A stretch of DNA of 47,776 nucleotides from Mycobacterium sp. GTDB taxonomy: Bacteria > Actinomycetota > Actinomycetes > Mycobacteriales > Mycobacteriaceae. The notes beneath the pieces were generated by a model. The model searched no databases and had not been told where the DNA came from. It worked only from the letters and a program-made list of their open reading frames with translations. The position numbers and the translations under genes were made by a program. This document shows positions 1 to 9,377 of the stretch, piece after piece; position 1 is the first letter of the stretch, and every line of letters starts with the position of its first letter. Where the stretch lies: positions 1-47,776 of the forward strand of contig JARLGR010000120.1 of assembly GCA_031292665.1 (NCBI GenBank). The letters run 5' to 3'.

Positions 1-711
1 CGGTCGAGGCGGCTCGCGCCCATCGCCGGTTGAGCCGCGACACCCGCGCGGGGCTGCTGGCCCCGGGCCCCGGTCCCTGCAACGCACCAATGCCCGCCCG
101 GACGGCGCCCGCTCGGTCCGCACCCTGGTGCGCCGCCGCTCGCAGTTGCCCGGCCCCACCGTCACCGTCGGCGTGCTGGCCGCGGTGTCGACGGCCCTGT
201 CCCGTCTGCTCGGGGAGCCCGCCGACGCGCTGGGCGCCGAGGTGCCGATGGGCAAGCCCGGTGTGCGACAGGCGCATAACCACTTCGGAAACGTCGGCGT
301 CGGCCTGTTCCCGAAGCTCGATCGAAATCTCCGCGCCGAGCGGATCGCGGGCGACCTGGCCAATGGACGCCGCCGGTTCGCGCATCCGGCTACAGGTGCT
401 GCCGACCGGGCTTTCGCCGCGATGCCCGCGCCCTTGCTGCGCTGGGGCGTATCCCAGTTCGACCCCGACGTCCGGCCGTCCGAAGTGGCCGGCAACACCG
501 TGGTGTCCAGCGTCCACCGGGCGCCGCCGACCTGAGCTTCGGCGGCGCGCGGGTGGTGTTGACCGCCGGATATCCGGCATTGTCACCGGTGGTGGGCCTG
601 ACCCACGGGGTGCATGGCATCGGGGACACCATTGCGATCAGCGTGCACGCGGCGGAGTCCGCCGTTCCCGACATCGACGCGTACGTGCGGCTACTCGACG
701 AGGCGCTGTAA
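1..711 (+). pseudogene. WS/DGAT-type acyltransferase, C-terminal part, frameshifted
   Basis: This is the C-terminal part of a wax ester synthase/diacylglycerol acyltransferase-like protein; the N-terminal half lies before the window. Readable blocks are a TLVRRRSQLPGPTVTVGVLAA stretch, an EVPMGKPG block and NHFGNVGVGLFP, then NTVVSSV and a final VVGLTHGVHGIGDTIAISV block, all typical of the family's C-terminal domain. The blocks lie in different frames. Near 526 one base is missing, so frame 2 stops at 533-535 while the homology continues in frame 1 to the TAA at 709-711. A second shift is likely near 70-90, where frame 3 passes to frame 2. The family esterifies fatty acyl-CoA onto diacylglycerol or alcohols. 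It is a pseudogene unless the indels are assembly errors. Confidence 0.75.
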
Positions 712-712
712 C

Positions 713-1327
713 TTATTGCGCGTCACCGGATTTGGCCGCTTCTTCGCGTGTCAGGCCAGCCGCGACGATCAACTCTTCGTGCAGCTCGAACCAGACGGTG
801 TGGTAGGAGTCGACGAGGGGCCTGGTCAGCCAAGCGGTGTCTCCCGCCTTGATTTTGTCGCGTGCGGCGCACAACTTGGTCGAGTAGGCGCCCAGCCGCG
901 GCAACTGCGTCGCCGCCGCTGTAATGATCGGTACAACCCGCGCGTGCACGCCGTCGAGGCGGGCCAACACCGCAGCGTCGTAGGCGGCGTCGTCATGGGT
1001 GTTGGGACTGCCATGCGGACCACCTTTGACTTGCCAGTCCGTGACGAGCGACTTGAAATCAGCGTTGAGGGCACGAAAGTCTCTGTACGCGGCCATCATT
1101 GCGGTCGAATCGATGCCAGCGCGCTCCTCGGCAAGCAACGTGTTGAGCCTGGCGCGACCGCTGGGACTGATCCGCAACGCCGTGCCGTCGATCAGGAGGC
1201 CCGACCCGGTCAGTTGCTCGATCGTGGCGGTGATCTTGTCAAGGTCCGCGTTCAAGGTCTCGGCCAGCCCGGCGGGGGTTGTCCGGCCTTTTAGCCGGAC
1301 CGCCTGCAGCACGGCCAGTTCGGTCAC
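713..1327 (-). CDS. Conserved protein coupled to ppdK (Rv1126c-like)
   Basis: Protein of 204 residues. The start is GTG at 1327-1325, which overlaps the TGA of ppdK (1326-1324) as GTGA, so the two are translationally coupled. The first ~60 residues look like a winged-helix: ELAVLQAVRLKGRTTPAGLAETL, then a recognition-helix-like segment, then a wing-like GSGLLIDGTALRISPSGRARL. The rest is helical and has no motif I can name. A winged-helix regulator or a dikinase partner is possible. By position and sequence it corresponds to Rv1126c, a protein of unknown function that follows ppdK in M. tuberculosis. Confidence 0.8.
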   Translation of the reverse strand: MTELAVLQAVRLKGRTTPAGLAETLNADLDKITATIEQLTGSGLLIDGTALRISPSGRARLNTLLAEERAGIDSTAMMAAYRDFRALNADFKSLVTDWQVKGGPHGSPNTHDDAAYDAAVLARLDGVHARVVPIITAAATQLPRLGAYSTKLCAARDKIKAGDTAWLTRPLVDSYHTVWFELHEELIVAAGLTREEAAKSGDAQ

Positions 1328-2892
1328 CCGGTGGCCCTGCCCGCCAGCCGCAGCGCGGTCAGCATGGTGATCAGCGGGGTGGCCGAAACCACGTCGGTCT
1401 GGCCGGTGTCCATGGCCGTGCGCACGGCGGCGTCGGAGGTGTCGTCCAGCCGTGGGTGGTCGCCGGTCGCGTGGGCACGCAGGGGGCTGATCCGTCGCGC
1501 GATCTCGCCCAGCTCGCGCAGTTCCGGCGTGTTGTTCTCCGACCACGCTGACAGGCTTAGGTTGCCTTCGCGCACTTCGCCTTCCGCGCCGTCGACGGTG
1601 ATCTGCCTACCGGCCAGCGATGCCGCGACTCCGCGGCCGCAGCCCACCACCGCCACCCGGCCGAGTTCACGGCTGACCACCGCCGCATGGCTGGCGGCGC
1701 CGCCCACTTCGGTGACGATGCCCTGGGCGGCCAGCATGCCGAGGACGTCCTCGGGCCTGGTGTGATCGCGCACCAGGATCACCCGCTCGCCCCGCTCCGC
1801 GGCCTCCAGCGCCTCGTCCACGTCGGTATAGGCCGTACCGGTGACCACTCCCGGGCAGGCGGGCAGGCCCGTTGCCAAAAGCGGTGCGGACAAACGTGCT
1901 TCGGGCTGTAGGGCGGGCAGCAGCAGGGTTTCTACATGCGCGCGGGTCACGCGGGCCAGGGCCTCGGCGTCATCGATGAGCCCCTCGTCGCGCAGTTGCA
2001 GCGCCAGCCGCACGGCCGCCTGGGCCGACCGCTCCGCCGCCCGAGTCTGCAGCAACCACAATGTGCCTTCCTCGACGGTGAACTCGATCTCTTGGACGTC
2101 GGAGGCGAGCCGTTCCAGGCTGCGGGCGGCGTCCAACAATTCGTTGTAGACGCCCGGTTGCGCGACACGCAGGGCGCTGATCGGTTCGACGTCGACCGAC
2201 CCCGACACCACCTCGTCGCCTTGGCCACTGGGCAGCCATTCACCGAACGGCTCGCGGGCGCCCGTGATGGGGTTGCGCGAAAAGAGCGCTCCGGACCCGG
2301 ACCTAGGGCCATTGTTGCCGAACACCATGGCCTGCACCACGATGGCGGTACCGCCTTGGTTACCGAGTCTGTAGTGGTTGCGGTAAGCAACCGCGCGAGG
2401 CGAATTCCAGGAGTCGAAGACCGCCTTGATGCCTGCGCGCAACTGTGCGTAGGGATCGGCGGAAACCGATTCACCCACGATTCGCCGGTACATATGGTCG
2501 AACCGTCGGCGGGTGTCGGCCGCGAACGCTGCGTCGCCGGCCGCGCTCAGGGTGCGCTCGACGGCGTCGTTGATGCCCAGGTCCAAGATCGTGTCCATCA
2601 TGCCCGGCATGGAGTGCGTAGCTCCTGAGCGGATGCTGACCAGCAGCGGACGCGGGCCGCGCCCGAATGTCCGGACGGTCTGCTGCTCCAGCCACGCCAT
2701 TCCGTCGAGGACGTCGTCCCAAACGGCGTCCATCGTTGCCTCCGGCTCAGCCAGGTACCGCACGCCCACCTCGGTGGTGATGCAGAACGCGGGCGGTACC
2801 GGCAAATGGTGCCGGCGCATCGCCTCAATGCCGTGGCCCTTGTTGCCCAGGATCTCCCGGGGATGGTTTGCCCGGCCGTCCAGCAACACCAC
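1324..2892 (-). CDS. ppdK: Pyruvate phosphate dikinase, short form (ATP-grasp plus His domain)
   Basis: Protein of 522 residues. Residues ~1-290 form the PEP/pyruvate-binding ATP-grasp domain, with GNKG, SIRSGATHSMPGMMDTILDLG, GTAIVVQAM and the ELLQTR-like WLLQTRAAE. Residues ~340-440 form the swivelling phosphohistidine domain with GGAASHAAVVSRELG; the phosphorylated His is about residue 402. The large C-terminal TIM-barrel PEP domain of ~870-residue PPDKs is absent, as in Rv1127c, so full PEP/pyruvate exchange by this protein alone is doubtful. The GTG start at 2892 is the only usual start codon in frame. About 24 upstream codons stay open to a TGA at 2967-2965 and read like family sequence (GTFSPEGTLQ), so the true start is uncertain. 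In M. tuberculosis the gene sits beside the methylcitrate cluster, as here. Confidence 0.88.
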   Translation of the reverse strand: MVLLDGRANHPREILGNKGHGIEAMRRHHLPVPPAFCITTEVGVRYLAEPEATMDAVWDDVLDGMAWLEQQTVRTFGRGPRPLLVSIRSGATHSMPGMMDTILDLGINDAVERTLSAAGDAAFAADTRRRFDHMYRRIVGESVSADPYAQLRAGIKAVFDSWNSPRAVAYRNHYRLGNQGGTAIVVQAMVFGNNGPRSGSGALFSRNPITGAREPFGEWLPSGQGDEVVSGSVDVEPISALRVAQPGVYNELLDAARSLERLASDVQEIEFTVEEGTLWLLQTRAAERSAQAAVRLALQLRDEGLIDDAEALARVTRAHVETLLLPALQPEARLSAPLLATGLPACPGVVTGTAYTDVDEALEAAERGERVILVRDHTRPEDVLGMLAAQGIVTEVGGAASHAAVVSRELGRVAVVGCGRGVAASLAGRQITVDGAEGEVREGNLSLSAWSENNTPELRELGEIARRISPLRAHATGDHPRLDDTSDAAVRTAMDTGQTDVVSATPLITMLTALRLAGRATG

Positions 2893-3067
2893 GGTGTTTT
2901 GCAGGGTGCCTTCGGGGGAGAAGGTGCCCCGTGCGATACGAGCCGTGGTGCACCCCCTCGCGCTTCAGTCGGTCATTCGGGCAAACGTCGGAACGCCCGC
3001 TATTTTCCCACATGAATCGCCGGCATCAGCCGCCCGGCGTTGCTGTCATCCGATCCGTCGCATGATC

Positions 3068-3073
3068 TAGGTT
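3068..3073 (+). promoter_or_regulatory. -10 box of probable leaderless promoter for DoxX gene
   Basis: TAGGTT lies seven bases before the ATG at 3081. That spacing puts the transcription start at or next to the first base of the start codon, a leaderless arrangement common in mycobacteria. No Shine-Dalgarno sequence is visible before the ATG. Confidence 0.5.
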
Positions 3074-3080
3074 TGCACCT

Positions 3081-3590
3081 ATGACTCCCTACGACGTCGG
3101 ATTGCTGATCCTGCGGCTGGTGTTAGGCGTGACACTGGCCGCCCATGGTTTGAACAAGTTCTTCGGCGGTGGCCGCATCCCCGGGACCGCCCGCTGGTTC
3201 GAGAGCATCGGCATGAAGCCCGGGAAGTTTCACGCCACCGTCGCCGCCACCACCGAGACGGCCGCCGGCCTGGGCTTGGCGGCGGGCCTGCTCACACCCA
3301 TCCCCGCGGCGGGTTTCGTCTCGTTGATGCTGGTCGCGGCCTGGACCGTGCACCGCCACAACGGCTTCTTCATCGTCAAGGAGGGTTGGGAGTACAACCT
3401 GGTCATGGCGGTCGGCGCCGTCGTCGTCGCCACGCTCGGTGCGGGCAAGCTCAGCCTGGACTGGCTGATCTTCGGCAAGAACTGGTTCGACGGCTGGCAG
3501 GGCCTGCTGATCTCGGTCGGGCTGGGCCTGGCCGGGGCCATCGGCCAGTTGCTGATCTTCTACCGCCCACCAGCCAAGCAAGCCGGGTAG
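3081..3590 (+). CDS. DoxX family membrane protein
   Basis: Protein of 169 residues with about four hydrophobic segments. The N-terminal LLILRLVLGVTLAAHGLNKFFGG is the DoxX signature, followed by ATTETAAGLGLAAGLLTPI and a terminal GLLISVGLGLAGAIGQLLIF helix. DoxX proteins are small integral membrane proteins; some act with SodA and SseA in mycobacterial oxidant defence, but this copy stands alone and its role is unknown. Its stop codon abuts the stop of the convergent 13E12 gene, leaving no intergenic space. Confidence 0.85.
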   Translation: MTPYDVGLLILRLVLGVTLAAHGLNKFFGGGRIPGTARWFESIGMKPGKFHATVAATTETAAGLGLAAGLLTPIPAAGFVSLMLVAAWTVHRHNGFFIVKEGWEYNLVMAVGAVVVATLGAGKLSLDWLIFGKNWFDGWQGLLISVGLGLAGAIGQLLIFYRPPAKQAG

Positions 3591-4952
3591 CTACGGGTCG
3601 TCGCCGTCTTCGTCCGCCAAGAGCTTCTCGGGGTGATGGAAGGCATTGGTTCGTGGCCGTCCGTAGTCAAGGTGCGGCGGCGGGACCCATTCGGTGTCGC
3701 CGTTGGCACGTTTGCTGGTAAGCCAGCCCTTCTCGAGGAGTCGGTGGTGGGGTCCGCAGGCCAGGGTGAGCTGGTCGATGTCGGTGCGATGGGTGGTGGC
3801 CCATTCTTGGACGTGGTGCACCTCGCAGTAGTAGCCGGCGACGTCGCAGCCGGGGGCCGAACAGCCGCGGTCCTTTGCGTACAACACGATTCGCTGTCCG
3901 GGTGAGGCGAGGCGTTTGGTGTGATAAAGCGCCAATGCCTTGCCTTTGTCGAAGATGGCCAGATAGTGGTGTGCGTGGCGGGCGAGGCGGATGACGTCGC
4001 TCATCGGCAGGAGCGTGCCTCCACCGGTGAGTCCCTTTCCAGCTGCGGCTTCGAGGTCTGTGAGCGTGGTGGTCACGACGATGGACGCGGGTAACCCGTT
4101 GTGCTGGCCCAGTTCTCCGCTGGCCAGCATGGCCCGAAGCGCGGCGGTGAGGCCGTCGTGGTTGCGTTGGGCGGGGCTGCGGGTGTCGCCCTGGACGGCT
4201 TCTTCCGAGGGCGCGCCATCGAGGGTAGGGCTTGGGTCGTCGGGATTGCACATGCCGGGAGCGGCCAGTTTGGCCAGCGCCGCTTCCACGGTGGCGCGTG
4301 CTTGTGGGCTTAGCCAGCCGGTCAGTCTGGACATGCCGTCGCTTTGTTGGGTGCCCAGCGTCAGTCCGCGGCGCCGGGCGCGATCCTCGTCGCTGAATTC
4401 CCCGTCCGGGTTGAGGTAGCAGGCCAGCCGGTCGGCCGCTTTGCGAAGGCTTTCGGGGCCATGCTCGCTCGCCCAGCGGGCCAGATCCGCCTCCGCGGCC
4501 TCCCGGGTGGGGGCATCCATCCAGCAGGGCAGCTCGTCGAAGAAGTGGCGGATGACCGCCACTTGGGCGGCGCCGATCAGCCCGGCCCGTTGTGCGGCCG
4601 CGGTGGCCGGATACCGCGGTGCCAGCGGCTCGCCAGTCAGCGCTTGGCGCGCACCCAGATCCTGGGCCTCATCGATCCGGCGCTTTGCTTCGCTGCGGGT
4701 GATGCGCAGCCGGTCGGCCAGGACGTGGGCCAACTTCCCGCCGATCTCGGCCGGGGTGGCTTGGCGGTCGATCCGGTTGATCAACTCATGACACGCAGCG
4801 GGCAGTCGCCGTTTCTCGCGTTCGAGGAGTTCGAGATATGTCAGTCGCTCCGGCGTAGTCAAAGCCTCATAGGAGTGCTCGACGATGCGCGAGACGACCT
4901 CGTGCAGCGCGGCGAAATCCGCCGCGATGTCTTCCGGACTACTCGAACGCAT
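3591..4952 (-). CDS. DUF222 / HNH endonuclease domain protein (13E12 family)
   Basis: Protein of 453 residues. The N-terminal ~350 residues are DUF222-like and helical. The C-terminus carries an HNH nuclease fold: CSAPGC, then CEVHHVQEW, then [16 protein letters not shown], with the zinc cysteines and HH motif intact. This family is repeated many times in mycobacterial genomes (the 13E12 repeat family) and is thought to be mobile or selfish, with unknown biology. The position beside ppdK and prpD matches Rv1128c. In M. tuberculosis prpR lies next; here the 125 bases between this start and prpD are non-coding. Confidence 0.88.
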   Translation of the reverse strand: MRSSSPEDIAADFAALHEVVSRIVEHSYEALTTPERLTYLELLEREKRRLPAACHELINRIDRQATPAEIGGKLAHVLADRLRITRSEAKRRIDEAQDLGARQALTGEPLAPRYPATAAAQRAGLIGAAQVAVIRHFFDELPCWMDAPTREAAEADLARWASEHGPESLRKAADRLACYLNPDGEFSDEDRARRRGLTLGTQQSDGMSRLTGWLSPQARATVEAALAKLAAPGMCNPDDPSPTLDGAPSEEAVQGDTRSPAQRNHDGLTAALRAMLASGELGQHNGLPASIVVTTTLTDLEAAAGKGLTGGGTLLPMSDVIRLARHAHHYLAIFDKGKALALYHTKRLASPGQRIVLYAKDRGCSAPGCDVAGYYCEVHHVQEWATTHRTDIDQLTLACGPHHRLLEKGWLTSKRANGDTEWVPPPHLDYGRPRTNAFHHPEKLLADEDGDDP

Positions 4953-5077
4953 GTTCGGATACTATGTCGCCGCACCGACAAAATGGTCGCGCAGAAACCA
5001 CGGAAACTATCCGCAAACTACACCGATCGCGACGCGGGCAGTAGCGGGTTCACCCGGATTTCTGCCCGCGTTCTAGT

Positions 5078-6595
5078 GTGCGAATTGTGTTGATGCACAC
5101 GGTTCGGACCCGGCGCGGCTCCGAGGACTTCCCGCGCCGTGAACACCTCGCCGCCAAGATCGCCGAAGTCGCCGCCGATCCCGTCGCCGTCGAGCCGGAA
5201 ACCGCGGAGATGATTGCCAACCGGATCATCGACAACGCCGCCGTCAGCGCCGCGGCCCTGCTGCGGCGGCCGGTCACGGTGGCCCGGCAACAGGCTCTGG
5301 CGCACCCCGCGCGCCACGGGGCGAAGGTCTTCGGCGTCGATGGTGACTATGCGACGGAATGGGCGGCCTGGGCTAACGGTGTCGGGGTGCGCGAACTCGA
5401 CTTTCACGACACGTTCCTGGCCGCGGAGTACGCCCACCCCGGCGACAACATCCCGCCGCTCGTCGCTGTCGCGCAGCAGCTTGGCGTGCCGGGCGCCGAC
5501 CTGATCCGCGGTCTGGCGACCGCGTACGAGATTCACGTCGACCTGGCCCGCGGAATCTGTTTGCACGAGAACAAGATCGACCATGTCGCGCATCTCGGCC
5601 CGGCGGTGGCTGCCGGCATCGGGACGATGCTCCGGTGGACACCGACACCGTCTATCAGGCGGTGGGGCAGGCGCTGCACCTGACCACCAGCACCCGCCAG
5701 TCCCGCAAAGGGCTGATCTCCAGCTGGAAGGCGTTTGCGCCCGCCCACGCCGGGAAGATCGCCGTAGAGGCGGTCGACCGGGCGATGCGCGGCGAGGGGT
5801 CGCCCGCGCCGATCTGGGAGGGAGAGGACGGCGTGATCGCCTGGCTGCTGGGTGGACCCGAGCACGAATACCGCGTGCCGTTGCCCGCTCCCGGCGAGCC
5901 CAAACGCGCCATTCTGGACAGCTTCACCAAGGAGCACGCGGCCGAGTACCAGAGCCAGGCGCCGATCGACCTGGCCCGGCGGCTGCGCGAGCGTATCGGC
6001 GACCTCGATCAGGTGGCCACGATCGTGCTGCACACCAGCCACCACACCCACGTCGTGATCGGGACGGGCTCCGGGGATCCGCAGAAGTTCGACCCGGACG
6101 CGTCCCGGGAAACGCTCGACCACTCGCTGCCCTACGTCTTCGCCGTCGCGCTGCAGGACGGAAGCTGGCACCACGAACGCTCCTACGCCCCCGAACGGGC
6201 GCATCGGTGCGACACCGTCGAGTTGTGGCGCAAGATCTCGACGGTCGAGGATCGCGAGTGGACCCGCCGCTACCACTCGACCGATCAGGCCGAGAAGGCG
6301 TTCGGGGCGCGCGCCGAGGTCACGCTGAACAGCGGCGAAGTGATCCGCGACGAACTCGCGGTCGCCGACGCCCATCCGTTTGGGGGCCCGGCCGTTCCGG
6401 CGCCGGGAGTACGTGCAGAAGTTCACCCGGCTCGGCGACGGGATTGTCGAACCGGTTGCACAGCAGAGGTTTTTATCCACTGCCGACTCGCTTGCCGACC
6501 TCGAGGGCGACGCGCTCAGCGCGCTGAATGTCGTGGTCGATCCGCGGGTGCTGGCGCAGGCGCCGGCGATTCCGCCGGGGATCTTGCGCGACTGA
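5078..6595 (+). pseudogene. prpD: 2-methylcitrate dehydratase with two frameshifts
   Basis: MmgE/PrpD family protein of the methylcitrate cycle, which dehydrates 2-methylcitrate during propionyl-CoA disposal. Homology runs from [14 protein letters not shown] (ATG at 5093, or GTG at 5078) to GILRD before the TGA at 6593-6595, about 500 codons, the normal length. Near 5632-5636 one base is missing (MLR then [12 protein letters not shown] needs an extra base), moving the reading from frame 2 to frame 1. Near 6378-6385, at TTTGGGGG, one extra base returns it to frame 2 ([14 protein letters not shown]). The indels compensate, so a 745-base internal segment would be misread. Either the gene is dead or both indels are homopolymer errors. 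No prpC follows and no prpR precedes. Confidence 0.88.
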
Positions 6596-6615
6596 AACAC
6601 TTGGGCGAAAGGATC

Positions 6616-6697
6616 CTTCGAGTGTGCGGTCTGGGCTTTGACTGTGCGTGCAGGATTCAGATTTCACGGAGTTTCGACCCCCGGTACACACTCGAAG
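6616..6697. repeat. Long-loop inverted repeat between prpD and DUF3556 gene
   Basis: CTTCGAGTGTG at 6616-6626 is the exact reverse complement of CACACTCGAAG at 6687-6697, giving an 11-bp stem around a 60-base loop. The loop and flank repeat related words (GTGCG, CGCACAC, GAGTGT). It lies where prpC would be expected and could be a terminator for prpD, a dispersed intergenic repeat or a deletion scar. Confidence 0.55.
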
Positions 6698-6772
6698 CCG
6701 TGAACGCACACCGAGAGTGTCCAGAAAAAGGTCGCGGCAAAGGAAACTTTGCCCGAAGGTGATCGCGCACGC

Positions 6773-6788
6773 CTAGAACGCGTTCTAG
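6773..6788. promoter_or_regulatory. KstR-type operator
   Basis: CTAGAACGCGTTCTAG is a perfect 16-bp palindrome ending 11 bases before the ATG at 6800. It fits the published mycobacterial KstR consensus TnnAACnnGTTnnA (Kendall and colleagues) at every fixed position. KstR is a TetR-family repressor of cholesterol and lipid catabolism genes relieved by steroid-derived CoA thioesters. The position next to the start suggests repression of the DUF3556 gene by blocking transcription. Confidence 0.75.
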
Positions 6789-6799
6789 TCTGTCAAACC

Positions 6800-8524
6800 A
6801 TGGGATTCCTGAAGCCCGACCTGCCGCAGATTGACATGGACGAGTGGAACAAGGGCACCCGCAGCGAGAAGATCCGCCCGATGGCCCGGCACTGGGCCGA
6901 GGTTGGCTTCGGCACGCCGGTCGCCCTGCACCTGTTCTATGTCGTCAAGATCCTCCTCTACATCCTGGGTGGGTGGCTGTTTGCCTCGGCCACCAACGGA
7001 CTCGGCGGGTTCACCCACGTCGCGTCGTGGTGGTCGGAGCCGATCGTGTTCGAGAAGGTCGTGCTCTACACGATGCTGTTCGAGGTGATCGGGTTGGGCT
7101 GCGGCTTCGGGCCGCTCAACAACCGGTTCTTCCCGCCGATGGGCTCGATCCTGTACTGGATGCGCTTCGGCACCATCCGGCTGCCACCGTGGCCGGATCG
7201 CGTCCCGGGGACCAGGGGAACCAAGCGCACTCCCTTCGATGTCGGGCTGTACGCGCTGCTGCTCATCGTGACGCTGGCGGCGCTGTTCTCGGATGGCACG
7301 GGGCCGGTGCCGGAACTGAACACGACGGTCGGGTTGCTGCCGACGTGGAAAATCGTGTTGGTCCTGCTGATCCTCGGGGTGCTCGGATTGCGCGACAAGG
7401 TGATCTTCCTGGCCGCCCGCGGCGAGGTCTACGCGACCATGGCCGTGACGTTCCTCTTCGACGGCGCCGACATGATCGTCGGGTCCAAAATAGTTTTCCT
7501 GGTCATCTGGATAGGCGCGGCGACATCGAAGCTCAACAAGCACTTCCCGTTCGTGATCTCCACGATGATGTCCAACAACCCGTTGATGCGGCCCCGGTGG
7601 CTGAAACGGCGCTTCTTCGAGAAATTCCCGGAAGACCTGCGTCCCGGTTGGCTGTCGCGATGGCTGGCTCATGTGAGCACCGCCGTCGAGATGTTCGTGC
7701 CGCTGGCGCTGTTCTTCTGCCACGGCGGCTGGCCGACAACGGTGGCCGCGGTCGTGATGGTGTGCTTCCACCTCGGCATCCTCGGGTCCATCCCCATGGG
7801 GGTGCCGCTGGAGTGGAACGTCTTCATGATCTTCGGGGTCTTGTCGTTGTTCGTCGCGCACGCCCGCCTGGGGTTGACCGACGTCAAGCATCCGGTGCCG
7901 GTGGCGATCCTGTTCGCGGTAATTGCGGGAATCGTGATCGCGGGCAACATGTTTCCGCGCAAGATATCGTTCCTGCCCGGGATGCGGTACTACGCGGGCA
8001 ACTGGGACACCACGCTGTGGTGCATCAAGCCGTCGGCGAACGACAAGATCACCAGGGGCATCGTGGCGATCGCGAGCATGCCCCAGGCCCAGCTGGAGCG
8101 GTTCTACGGCAGCCCCGAGGCGGCGCAGATCCCGATCTACATGGGATATGCGTTCCGCGGGTTCAACACTCACGGCCGGGCGCTGTTCACATTGGCGCAC
8201 CGCGCCATGGCGGGCCAGAACGAGGACGACTACGTCATCACCGACGGGGAACGGATCTGTAGCACCGCCATCGGGTGGAACTTCGGCGACGGCCACATGC
8301 ACAACGAGCAACTGATCGCCGCGATGCAGCAGCGCTGCCACTTCGAGCCCGGTGAGGTGCGGGTGGTGTTGCTCGACGCGCAGCCGATCCACAAGCAGAC
8401 CCAGGCCTACCGGCTGGTGGATGCGGCGACCGGCGAGTTCGAGCACGGCATCGTCAGGGTCGCCGACATGGTCTCCCGGCAGCCGTGGGCCGACGACATC
8501 CCGGTCGAGGTGCTCACCGATTAA
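6800..8524 (+). CDS. DUF3556 transmembrane protein (Rv1132-like)
   Basis: Protein of 574 residues, matching the ~576 of Rv1132. The ATG at 6800 is chosen because it starts [16 protein letters not shown] and lies just after the operator; an upstream in-frame extension would run through the palindrome. About ten hydrophobic segments fill residues ~45-390, with conserved charged loops ([33 protein letters not shown]). The last ~190 residues are soluble and aromatic-rich. Function is unknown; DUF3556 proteins are largely actinobacterial. The KstR-type operator suggests a role in lipid or sterol use. Its TAA overlaps the last codon of the metE fragment on the other strand. Confidence 0.85.
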   Translation: MGFLKPDLPQIDMDEWNKGTRSEKIRPMARHWAEVGFGTPVALHLFYVVKILLYILGGWLFASATNGLGGFTHVASWWSEPIVFEKVVLYTMLFEVIGLGCGFGPLNNRFFPPMGSILYWMRFGTIRLPPWPDRVPGTRGTKRTPFDVGLYALLLIVTLAALFSDGTGPVPELNTTVGLLPTWKIVLVLLILGVLGLRDKVIFLAARGEVYATMAVTFLFDGADMIVGSKIVFLVIWIGAATSKLNKHFPFVISTMMSNNPLMRPRWLKRRFFEKFPEDLRPGWLSRWLAHVSTAVEMFVPLALFFCHGGWPTTVAAVVMVCFHLGILGSIPMGVPLEWNVFMIFGVLSLFVAHARLGLTDVKHPVPVAILFAVIAGIVIAGNMFPRKISFLPGMRYYAGNWDTTLWCIKPSANDKITRGIVAIASMPQAQLERFYGSPEAAQIPIYMGYAFRGFNTHGRALFTLAHRAMAGQNEDDYVITDGERICSTAIGWNFGDGHMHNEQLIAAMQQRCHFEPGEVRVVLLDAQPIHKQTQAYRLVDAATGEFEHGIVRVADMVSRQPWADDIPVEVLTD

Positions 8525-8669
8525 CGCCCGCGCGAGAGCCAGCCGCCGGCCCGGACCTCCTTCGCGGCGGCGGCCATGTTCCGCAGGGCGGCGGTCACCT
8601 CGTCGACCGAGCGGGTTTTGAGCCCGCAGTGGGGATTGACCCATAACCGTTGCGGGGGAAGCGCTTTCA
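8521..8669 (-). pseudogene. metE: metE 3'-end fragment
   Basis: The minus strand reads about 49 codons ending in TAA at 8523-8521 that match the C-terminus of cobalamin-independent methionine synthase: [17 protein letters not shown], with the family's zinc-site Cys in NPxCGLKTR, then [13 protein letters not shown]. Homology begins abruptly near 8669, and the sequence upstream belongs to the next gene. In M. tuberculosis metE (Rv1133c) follows Rv1132 in this orientation at ~759 residues. About 94% of the gene is missing, so this looks like the left scar of the island. The residual reading frame is undamaged, which suggests a fairly recent loss. Confidence 0.85.
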
Positions 8670-8688
8670 GCTGCGTAGTGGAGCTTAA

Positions 8689-9330
8689 TCAGCCTGCCAG
8701 CGCCTTGGCGATGGGGACGTCGCCGTTGTTGAAGTCGATGGTTCGGCCGATCGTCGAATCGTCCGCCAGGGCGGCGGCCACCACATGCGCGACGTCCGCG
8801 CGGGAGACCTCCCCATTGCCCTCACCGAGCGCGATCTGGCCCGTCGGCGCGTCGAGGGTGAGCCGGCCCGGTCCCAGGATGGTCCAGTCCAGGTCGCTGG
8901 CGCGCAGGTGGGCGTCCGCCGCCGCCTTGGCCTCCGCGTAGTGATAGAACGAACTTTCCTGCGGAACACCGTGATCCGGACCGGCGCCGAAATACGACAC
9001 CATCACGAATCGCCGCACGCCCGCCCGCGGGGCTGCGTCGACCACCCGGATCGCGGCGTCGCGGTCGACGGCGTAGGTGCGCGCCGGGTCGCGGCCGCCG
9101 GCTCCGGCGGAGAAGACCACGGCATCATGGCCGGCCAGCAGGTCAGCCAGCGCATCGGTGTCAAGGCGCTCGATGTCGGCGACCACCGGGTTGGCGCCGG
9201 TGGCGTCGACGTCGTCGGCGTGGCCGGGGTTGCGGAAGACCGAACTGACGTGGTCGCCGCGTTCGCTCAGGATCCGGGCCAGCTGCAGCGCGACCTTGCC
9301 GTGGCCGCCGAAGACGACGATGCGTGTCAT
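8689..9330 (-). CDS. Atypical SDR / NAD(P)H-binding protein
   Basis: Protein of 213 residues with an N-terminal Rossmann motif GGHGKVALQLARIL, then VFSAGAGG and RFVMVSYFGAG, the pattern of NmrA/YwnB-like atypical short-chain dehydrogenases. No YxxxK pair of the classical type is obvious (YHYAEAK is the nearest). The substrate is unknown. It is the first gene inside the island next to the metE scar and lies 47 bases downstream of the next SDR in the same direction, so it is probably cotranscribed from the operator-controlled promoter at 10265-10293. Confidence 0.8.
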   Translation of the reverse strand: MTRIVVFGGHGKVALQLARILSERGDHVSSVFRNPGHADDVDATGANPVVADIERLDTDALADLLAGHDAVVFSAGAGGRDPARTYAVDRDAAIRVVDAAPRAGVRRFVMVSYFGAGPDHGVPQESSFYHYAEAKAAADAHLRASDLDWTILGPGRLTLDAPTGQIALGEGNGEVSRADVAHVVAAALADDSTIGRTIDFNNGDVPIAKALAG

Positions 9331-9377
9331 GCCCCCGACGGTACGCGCCAGGCGTTATCCATCAACGTGCCCAAGAC

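Noticed and set aside
6785..8644. A 619-codon minus-strand frame opposite the DUF3556 gene
   Set aside because: Composition is His/Arg/Gln-rich shadow sequence; the membrane protein on the plus strand has clear family structure.
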